A program made the translations under genes and the position numbers. Below are positions 7,292 to 11,960 of a DNA stretch of 11,960 nt, piece by piece. The first letter of the stretch is position 1. The number at the start of each line of letters is the position of its first letter. The notes under the pieces were generated by a model, which had not been told where the DNA came from, made no database searches, and saw only the letters and a program-made list of their open reading frames with translations. Source of the DNA: Blastocatellia bacterium (lineage in GTDB: Bacteria; Acidobacteriota; Blastocatellia; Pyrinomonadales; Pyrinomonadaceae); contig DNNE01000218.1 in assembly GCA_003487805.1 (NCBI GenBank), positions 395 through 12,354 of the forward strand, read 5' to 3'.

Positions 7292-7372
7292 CGGGGCATT
7301 AGCCCGACCGTGAGGGAGGGCTCAAGAAATATCGCTCATCGAGCCCTCCCTCACGGTCGGGCTAGTGCCCCG
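7292..7372. repeat. Near-perfect hairpin repeat, 32-bp arms
   Basis: The arms at 7292-7323 and 7341-7372 are reverse complements over 32 bases with a single exception, T7299 against G, which can pair as G-U in RNA. The loop is 17 bases (7324-7340). The core word is AGCCCGACCGTGAGGGAGGG. It starts 12 bases after the stop of the response regulator. No T-run follows (CGCGTCTTTAC), so it is not a textbook intrinsic terminator. The length and near-identity of the arms suggest a REP- or MITE-like dispersed element. No clear target duplication is seen. It could still block read-through or stabilise the upstream mRNA. Confidence 0.85.
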
Positions 7373-7378
7373 CGCGTC

Positions 7379-7418
7379 TTTACGAACTCTTTACAAACCG
7401 CTTACTTCATCCTTATGT
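7379..7418 (+). promoter_or_regulatory. Four-unit 11-bp direct-repeat array, candidate KdpE/OmpR-type operator
   Basis: Four 7-base words lie at exactly 11-base pitch: TTTACGA (7379), TTTACAA (7390), CTTACTT (7401) and CTTATGT (7412), separated by ACTC, ACCG and CATC. All share a TTA core at the same position. A 7+4 tandem is the known binding architecture of PhoB/OmpR/KdpE regulators, and the E. coli KdpE site as I recall it has TTTATA- and TTTACA-type half-sites at this pitch. It lies 47 bases upstream of the 134-residue gene that precedes the permease, beside two genes for such regulators. TTTACA at 7390 with TTATGT at 7413 also makes a -35/-10 pair at 17 bases, but with a poor -10. Binding is inferred. 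Confidence 0.5.
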
Positions 7419-7464
7419 CCCCCGGTTTACGCTCGTTCTGTCAGCCGAGTCTGGCAGGTGAACT

Positions 7465-7869
7465 GTGCGAGCTCAAACGGAACAACCCTTACCACACGAA
7501 CGAACGCTGGACGTTCGTCCAATCGAGCTGCAAACTGAGAATGGTTTCTCGATCGTGCGCCAGTGGGAAGCTGAACAAAAGCCCCCGCCGTCTGATGGCA
7601 CCTTTGCCTTCATCGTCCGCAATCCGAACTGTGAAGAACGACGGATCATCGTCGCGGTGGCGGACAATCTCGTTGCGCGAACACAATTCCAGGCCGCCGG
7701 GCGGCCCCGACTCTCTGGAGACTACTGGATTTACTGCGCTGAGCGGCGCCTCGCAAATCATCTTTGGGAAAACGAGGACTTTCCACCCAACGACAGAATT
7801 CGAATTGAAGAGTTGGAACGAGAAGATTTGTTGGTGGCTTTGCGTTGGCAGAGATCGCCACCGTTTTAG
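7465..7869 (+). CDS. Protein of unknown function, 134 residues
   Basis: I do not recognise this family. The product is a soluble-looking, charged protein with no signal peptide or membrane segment. Visible features are GFSIVRQWEAEQKPPPSDGTF near residues 27-47 (only its core WEAEQKPPP matters here), a hydrophobic strand-like IIVAVADNLVART (61-73), then YWIYCAERRLANHLWENEDF (87-106) with its single central cysteine C91. A second cysteine, C56, lies in RNPNCEE. The alternation of short hydrophobic strands suggests a small beta-rich fold. It starts with GTG at 7465 preceded by AGGTGA (short spacing), and ends 36 bases before the permease start. It is therefore probably the first gene of a permease transcript behind the direct-repeat array. 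An overlapping frame (7310-7936) is less likely because it runs through the hairpin. Confidence 0.72.
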   Translation: MRAQTEQPLPHERTLDVRPIELQTENGFSIVRQWEAEQKPPPSDGTFAFIVRNPNCEERRIIVAVADNLVARTQFQAAGRPRLSGDYWIYCAERRLANHLWENEDFPPNDRIRIEELEREDLLVALRWQRSPPF

Positions 7870-7892
7870 GGCATGCACAACACCCATTTTTT

Positions 7893-7897
7893 GGAGG
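7893..7897 (+). promoter_or_regulatory. Ribosome binding site fixing the TTG start of the permease
   Basis: GGAGG at 7893-7897 stands eight bases before TTG at 7906. No ATG in this frame lies nearby, and the TTG start gives an N-terminus that aligns with KimA. This site therefore decides the unusual start codon. Confidence 0.75.
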
Positions 7898-7905
7898 AAG
7901 AATAG

Positions 7906-9888
7906 TTGGCTTATACGCTTAAGCGTTTACTCGTAGGCAAAGCAAAGAAGACCGCCGCGGCTATTCATGAGCGGCTGACCAAAAAAACCGGGCTGGCCGT
8001 ATTTGCTTCGGATGCGCTTTCGTCAACAGCTTACGCTTCTGAAGAAATTCTGCTGGTGCTGGCGGTCGCTTACGCTTTTGGCCAGACGAACGGATTTAAC
8101 TATGTTGTGCCGATCACTTTCGCGATCGCGATTGTGCTCGTCATCGTCGCCATCAGCTATCGGCAGACGATCTTTGCGTACCCGTCCGGCGGCGGCGCTT
8201 ACATTGTCGCAAAAGAAAACTTAGGAACGACGCCCGGTCTGGTCGCAGCGGCCGCCCTCCTGGTTGATTACGTACTTACCGTTTCGGTTTCAATCTCAGC
8301 GGGCGTAGCCGCTATCACCTCAGCAGCGCAGGGAACAAGCTGGGCCTGGCTCGATAACCATAAGGTGTTTATCTGTCTCGGACTGATAGCGCTGATCGCT
8401 CTGGCCAACCTGCGCGGCGTGCGCGAATCGGGCGCGCTCTTCGCCGGGCCAACTTATTCATTCGTGATCAGCTTTATGTTCATGATCGGATATGGAATCA
8501 TTCATTACTTTCTTCACCCCGGAGCAGTTGCCCAGGTCACCCCAGAAAATCTGAAGCTGGCTGAAGGCTATGGTCTTCAGCCGTTAAGTATATTTCTGCT
8601 GCTGGGAGCATTCTCAAACGGATGTGTGGCTCTAACCGGAATCGAGGCGATCTCAAACGGCATCCCTGCCTTTAAGCAACCGGAATCACGCAACGCGGCA
8701 ACGACGTTGACCTGGATGGCCGCGCTGTTGACGACAATGTTTATCGGCACCAGCATCATGGCCTATTTGTATCAGGTGCATCCGCATGAGAACGAGACTG
8801 TCATTTCCCAATTTGCGCGCACCATCTTCACCGGGCCCATGTCCTGGTTTTATTACGTCATCCAGGGAACTACGGCGCTAATCCTGGTGCTCGCCGCGAA
8901 CACTTCATTCGCTGACTTTCCGCGTCTTGCCAGCCTGCTGGCGCGCGATCGTTTTGTGCCCAGACAGTTCGCCACCCGCGGCGACAAGCTCGTGTTTTCA
9001 AACGGGATCATCATCCTTGCGGTTTTTGCCGGCGTGCTTGTAGTTGCATTCGGAGGGGACACCAGCAGGTTGATACCGCTCTATGCGGTGGGAGTCTTTC
9101 TTTCCTTTACGCTTTCACAGACGGGCATGGTGCGACATTGGCTCAAGGCGGGCCGGGCGTTGAAGTCGGGCGAAGCTTCAGCGAAAGATCAAGACGGCGT
9201 TAACGCCAGGGCAGACAGTCGCACAACGAAGCAGCTACAGATAGCCAGGGACGAACTGAAGCAGGCCGGGCATTGGAAGAAATCAATTGTCGTCAACGGT
9301 CTTGGAGCCATCGCTACTTTCGTTGTCCTCGTCGTCCTGGTCGTCACTAAATTCATTCATGGCGCGTGGATCGTCGTGGTGCTGATTCCGCTGCTGGTCG
9401 CGCTGTTCCGCGCAATCCATCGTCACTACATGGATGTGGCCATGCAACTGACGACTGAAGGTCTGCAAAAACTGCAGCCCATCAGACACGAAGTTATTGT
9501 GCCCATCTCAGGTATTCACCGCGGCGTCCTCAAAGCGCTGGAATATGCAAAGGCCATTGCGCCACATCACGTGACCGCCGTTTACATTAATGTTGACGAG
9601 GAAGCAACCCAAAAGCTGCGAACAAAGTGGAGCGAATGGACAGAAGGTGTGGAACTGGTCGTGATCGCCTCACCTTACCGCTCGCTCGTCGGGCCGCTGG
9701 TACGCTACGTTGATCGCCGAACGTCTTTACATCCAGACCAGATGGTCACCATAGTGCTGCCAGAGTTCATTCCCTCGCGATGGTGGCATCATCTGCTGCA
9801 CAATCAGACTTCGCTCTTGCTGAAAGGAGCGCTACTCTTCAAGCCGAACGTAGTCGTTACCAGCGTCCCCTATCACCTCAAACACTGA
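7906..9888 (+). CDS. KimA/YdaO-type potassium permease (APC superfamily)
   Basis: This is a membrane transporter of 660 residues with strong resemblance to B. subtilis KimA (YdaO), a high-affinity K+/H+ symporter related to the KUP family. The N-terminal LKRLLVGK is followed by SDALSSTAYASEE with D36 and Y43. YPSGGGAYIVAKENLG (92-107) and LLVDYVLTVSVSISAG (D121, Y122) come next. D36/Y43 and the DY pair occupy positions that I recall as K+-coordinating in KimA. LTGIEAISNGIPAFKQP is another family hallmark. About 12 membrane segments span residues 30-515. A soluble C-terminal domain from about 525 starts with HEVIVPISGIHRG and is Usp-like in pattern. A hydrophilic loop of about 50 residues (408-458) looks longer than I remember for KimA. 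Start is TTG with good GGAGG. It is preceded by the unknown 134-residue gene and followed nine bases later by kinase 2. An amino-acid permease is the alternative, less likely. Confidence 0.88.
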   Translation: MAYTLKRLLVGKAKKTAAAIHERLTKKTGLAVFASDALSSTAYASEEILLVLAVAYAFGQTNGFNYVVPITFAIAIVLVIVAISYRQTIFAYPSGGGAYIVAKENLGTTPGLVAAAALLVDYVLTVSVSISAGVAAITSAAQGTSWAWLDNHKVFICLGLIALIALANLRGVRESGALFAGPTYSFVISFMFMIGYGIIHYFLHPGAVAQVTPENLKLAEGYGLQPLSIFLLLGAFSNGCVALTGIEAISNGIPAFKQPESRNAATTLTWMAALLTTMFIGTSIMAYLYQVHPHENETVISQFARTIFTGPMSWFYYVIQGTTALILVLAANTSFADFPRLASLLARDRFVPRQFATRGDKLVFSNGIIILAVFAGVLVVAFGGDTSRLIPLYAVGVFLSFTLSQTGMVRHWLKAGRALKSGEASAKDQDGVNARADSRTTKQLQIARDELKQAGHWKKSIVVNGLGAIATFVVLVVLVVTKFIHGAWIVVVLIPLLVALFRAIHRHYMDVAMQLTTEGLQKLQPIRHEVIVPISGIHRGVLKALEYAKAIAPHHVTAVYINVDEEATQKLRTKWSEWTEGVELVVIASPYRSLVGPLVRYVDRRTSLHPDQMVTIVLPEFIPSRWWHHLLHNQTSLLLKGALLFKPNVVVTSVPYHLKH

Positions 9889-9897
9889 GCCCGAGAA

Positions 9898-11139
9898 ATG
9901 GCTGCTACCTGGAAAGAGCTTTCGAACCGACAATGGTCCAGCTATTTGCTAGCTACGCTCGGCGTCGCCGCCTCGACAATCCTGCTGGTTCCCTTACGCG
10001 GCAAGGTTAACTCGACCACCGTCGGATTCGCCTTCTTGCTGGTCGTGCTCTTCACCGCAATTTTCCGCGGCAGCAAACCTGCCCTGCTCGCCTCGATATT
10101 AGGAGTTCTGGCGTTCAACTTTTTCTTTCTGCCACCCTTTCATACCTTCACGATCGTGGACCCGCAGAATTGGGTAGCCCTTACGGCATTCTTCATTACT
10201 GCTTTGGCCGTGGGCCAGCTTTCGGCCAGAGCCAAGCGACGCGCGGAAGAAGCCGAGGCCGGGAGGACGGAAAACCGGCGCTTATATGAAGAGTTACAGG
10301 AAGCATTTGATCGCGCCAGCGAGGCCGAGGCGCTGCGTCGCAGCGAGCGTCTCAAGTCAGCCTTGCTTGATGCCGTTACTCATGACCTGAGAACACCACT
10401 GACTTCGATCAAAGCTTCGGCCACGCTTTTGTTGGAAGACGGCGAACCGAACGGGCAGACGGAAACATTTAGTCCGGCTGAACAGAAAACTATGCTCAGA
10501 TTGATCAGTGAAGATGCTGATCGGCTCGACCGCTTCGTCGAGAGCTTCGTCGATCTGGCGCGCATCGAAGCAGGAGACATTAAGTTATCTCGCAATTGGG
10601 GTTCGGTGGAAGAAATCGTTGAGGCCGCCCTCGCGCGAGCCGAGCCACTGATGCGAAAGCATCAGCTGCGAGTCATGGTGGAAAACGAGCTGCCTGTGAT
10701 CCGCGTTGACGCCCGCGCCGTTGCGGAGGTGATTTATACTTTGATTGATAACGCGACCAAATACGCCCCGGAAGGGACGTGCATAACCATAAAGGCGAAT
10801 CGCGCTGCCGGCGAGATGGTCCAAATTTCCGTGGGAGACGAGGGACCAGGTATTCCCCAAAACTTGCGTCGGCGCGTCTTTGAAAAATTCGTGCACGTAG
10901 GCGGCGCTCCGTTAGGTTCCGGTCGCCCCGAAGGAATCGGCATGGGCCTCTCAATCGCCAAGGGAATTGTTGAGGCGCACGGCGGCCGGATCTGGATCGA
11001 AGACGGCGAAGGCGGGCAGGGAGTTGAGTTGAGTTTCACGGTTCCGGTAGGAGACGACGAGGCGGAAATCACGCCGGGTGAGGCTGACTCAGCCGTGCTA
11101 CTAAACGATGGCGAGACTCTGGAGAACGATGGAAAGTAA
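9898..11139 (+). CDS. KdpD-like sensor histidine kinase, short form with DUF4118 (copy 2)
   Basis: This is a membrane sensor kinase of 413 residues, paralogous over its full length to the kinase at 5189. The DUF4118 membrane region has four hydrophobic segments (about 15-33, 41-57, 60-79 and 91-108), followed by a long charged helix (110-150). The H-box has H162 in VTHDLRTPLTS. The ATPase domain has N285 in TLIDNATKYAP, G1 DEGPGIP from 314, F-box FEKF and G2 GIGMGLSIA from 346. All catalytic motifs are intact. It differs from copy 1 by an acidic C-terminal tail (DDEAEITPGEADS and on). As in copy 1, the N-terminal KdpD/Usp region of classical KdpD is missing. The ATG at 9898 lies nine bases after the permease stop with only GAGAA as a weak ribosome site, so it is probably translated from the permease transcript. 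Its end overlaps the next regulator by 11 bases. Confidence 0.92.
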   Translation: MAATWKELSNRQWSSYLLATLGVAASTILLVPLRGKVNSTTVGFAFLLVVLFTAIFRGSKPALLASILGVLAFNFFFLPPFHTFTIVDPQNWVALTAFFITALAVGQLSARAKRRAEEAEAGRTENRRLYEELQEAFDRASEAEALRRSERLKSALLDAVTHDLRTPLTSIKASATLLLEDGEPNGQTETFSPAEQKTMLRLISEDADRLDRFVESFVDLARIEAGDIKLSRNWGSVEEIVEAALARAEPLMRKHQLRVMVENELPVIRVDARAVAEVIYTLIDNATKYAPEGTCITIKANRAAGEMVQISVGDEGPGIPQNLRRRVFEKFVHVGGAPLGSGRPEGIGMGLSIAKGIVEAHGGRIWIEDGEGGQGVELSFTVPVGDDEAEITPGEADSAVLLNDGETLENDGK

Positions 11140-11821
11140 GAAACGCATACTAGTTGTCGATGACGAGCAACACATAACGATGGTCATGCGCAGCGGACTC
11201 ACGAAGCATGGCTATGATGTGAGAGTTGCCGCCGAAGGCGAGGCGGCGTTGGAGTTGTTTCAACTTTGGACTCCTGATCTAGTGATCACTGATCTTTCCA
11301 TGCCTAACATGGATGGCCTTGAGGTATGTCGCCGTCTGCGCGCAGTCTCCACTGTTCCTATTATTGTGCTCTCTGTTAAGGGCGATGAAACCGTCAAGAT
11401 CGAGGCGCTCGACGCCGGCGCTGACGACTATGTGACCAAGCCGTTCGCCATGGGAGAGTTCCTGGCCCGAGTTCGTGCGGCGTTACGCCGGTCGCCAGAA
11501 GGTAGAGAGCAAGATACGGTCCTCGAAGAAGCGGACTTTCGCGTCGACCTTCAAACTCGGGAAGTTCGAGTCTGCGGAAAGGAAATGCACCTGACGCCAA
11601 AGGAATTTGATCTGCTCGTCTACCTTTTGCGGAACGCCGGGAAAGTCTTAACCCACCGCACTGTGCTGAGCGCGGTCTGGGGAGGAAATTACGTCGAACA
11701 AAACGAATACCTCAGGGTTTTTATCGGACGTTTGCGAAAGAAGATAGAGAAAGATCATGCCCGGCCTCGCTACATACTCACCGAGCCCTGGGTCGGCTAT
11801 CGGTTTCTACCTGGTAAGTGA
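11129..11821 (+). CDS. KdpE-like OmpR-family response regulator (copy 2)
   Basis: This is a response regulator of 230 residues, the partner of the overlapping kinase. The receiver has D11/D12, phosphoacceptor D55 in VITDLSMPN, S82 and K104 in VTKPF, all at the same numbers as in copy 1. The winged helix has LTPKEFDLLVYLLRNAG and ends RYILTEPWVGYRF. I chose the ATG at 11129 over the in-frame ATG at 11108 because it reproduces the copy-1 start (MESKKRILVVDDE against MEAKQRILVVDDE). GGAG also lies at 11121-11124. The start sits inside the last codons of the kinase, so the pair is translationally coupled, unlike copy 1 with its 192-base gap. The likely target is the permease promoter region, its own operon, or both. 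Confidence 0.93.
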   Translation: MESKKRILVVDDEQHITMVMRSGLTKHGYDVRVAAEGEAALELFQLWTPDLVITDLSMPNMDGLEVCRRLRAVSTVPIIVLSVKGDETVKIEALDAGADDYVTKPFAMGEFLARVRAALRRSPEGREQDTVLEEADFRVDLQTREVRVCGKEMHLTPKEFDLLVYLLRNAGKVLTHRTVLSAVWGGNYVEQNEYLRVFIGRLRKKIEKDHARPRYILTEPWVGYRFLPGK

Positions 11822-11917
11822 GAACCCCTCGCTCTACCTTTCAACTCGTTCAACGAAGCCTTTTTCAATCCTAAGAGAGCTACCAACAATCCATCGGAAG
11901 CGCCGCACAACTGTCTT

Positions 11918-11960
11918 CGACGCGTAGCGTCGGCGTGAGTTTAGCCCGGCGTTTCAACGC
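11918..11960. repeat. Palindromic intergenic repeat, cut by the window edge
   Basis: CGACGC (11918-11923) and GCGTCG (11927-11932) form a perfect 6-bp stem around GTA. Close behind, GCGTT (11949-11953) pairs with AACGC (11956-11960), and the preceding TTAGCCCG has no partner inside the window. If this is a hairpin repeat, the next bases should read close to CGGGCT. It shares the word TAGCCCG with the hairpin at 7292. The rest of the 139 bases after regulator 2 (11822-11917) shows no gene and no convincing terminator. Confidence 0.5.

Noticed and set aside
7292..7380. Intrinsic terminator after regulator 1
   Set aside because: The stem is strong, but it is far longer than usual and no T-run follows on either strand.
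7310..7936. 208-codon plus-strand frame crossing the hairpin, the direct-repeat array and the 134-residue gene
   Set aside because: It starts inside the hairpin, overlaps the permease start, and has an arginine/serine-rich translation without a domain. The 7465-7869 frame looks more protein-like.
11822..11880. Terminator after regulator 2
   Set aside because: The TTTTT near 11861 is preceded only by a 4-bp stem (CGTT/AACG), too weak to call.

Overview
The window reads as ordinary chromosomal DNA from a free-living bacterium of moderately high GC. Its gene order (Rrf2 regulator-sufB-sufC-sufD-sufS), the short KdpD-like kinases and the hairpin-type intergenic repeats would fit Acidobacteriota, perhaps Blastocatellia. 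That placement is an inference from memory of such genomes; nothing in the window proves it. There are ten protein genes, no RNA genes, no CRISPR array, and no transposase or phage gene.

Left part (1-5071, minus strand): a SUF iron-sulfur cluster assembly operon. An IscR-like Rrf2 regulator with three cysteines is transcribed first. It is followed by sufB, sufC, sufD and the N-terminal two thirds of sufS, which runs off the left edge. Spacing is tight (9, 104, 2 and 21 bases). The 104-base sufB-sufC spacer holds an imperfect inverted repeat. A good sigma70-type promoter and an IscR type-1-like dyad lie in front of the regulator, which suggests feedback by Fe-S status. SufS would supply persulfide sulfur, SufBC2D is the scaffold with its ATPase, and the Rrf2 protein probably adjusts expression.

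Right part (5189-11821, plus strand): a probable potassium-homeostasis cluster. It holds a short KdpD-like histidine kinase, a KdpE-like response regulator, a 134-residue protein of unknown function, a KimA/YdaO-type APC-superfamily permease (the K+/H+ symporter family), then a second KdpD-like kinase overlapping a second KdpE-like regulator. The two kinase/regulator pairs are clear paralogues flanking the transporter. Both kinases have the DUF4118 four-helix membrane region and the catalytic core, but lack the large N-terminal KdpD/Usp region. No kdpFABC pump genes are present, so the transporter is the natural candidate target.

Between the first regulator and the unknown gene lie two things. 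One is a near-perfect 32-bp-arm hairpin. The other, immediately after it, is a run of four 7-base TTTAC-like words at exact 11-base pitch, which is the architecture of OmpR/PhoB/KdpE-family operators. I regard this array plus the KimA/two-kinase layout as the most interesting part of the window. The last about 40 bases begin another palindromic intergenic repeat cut by the window edge.
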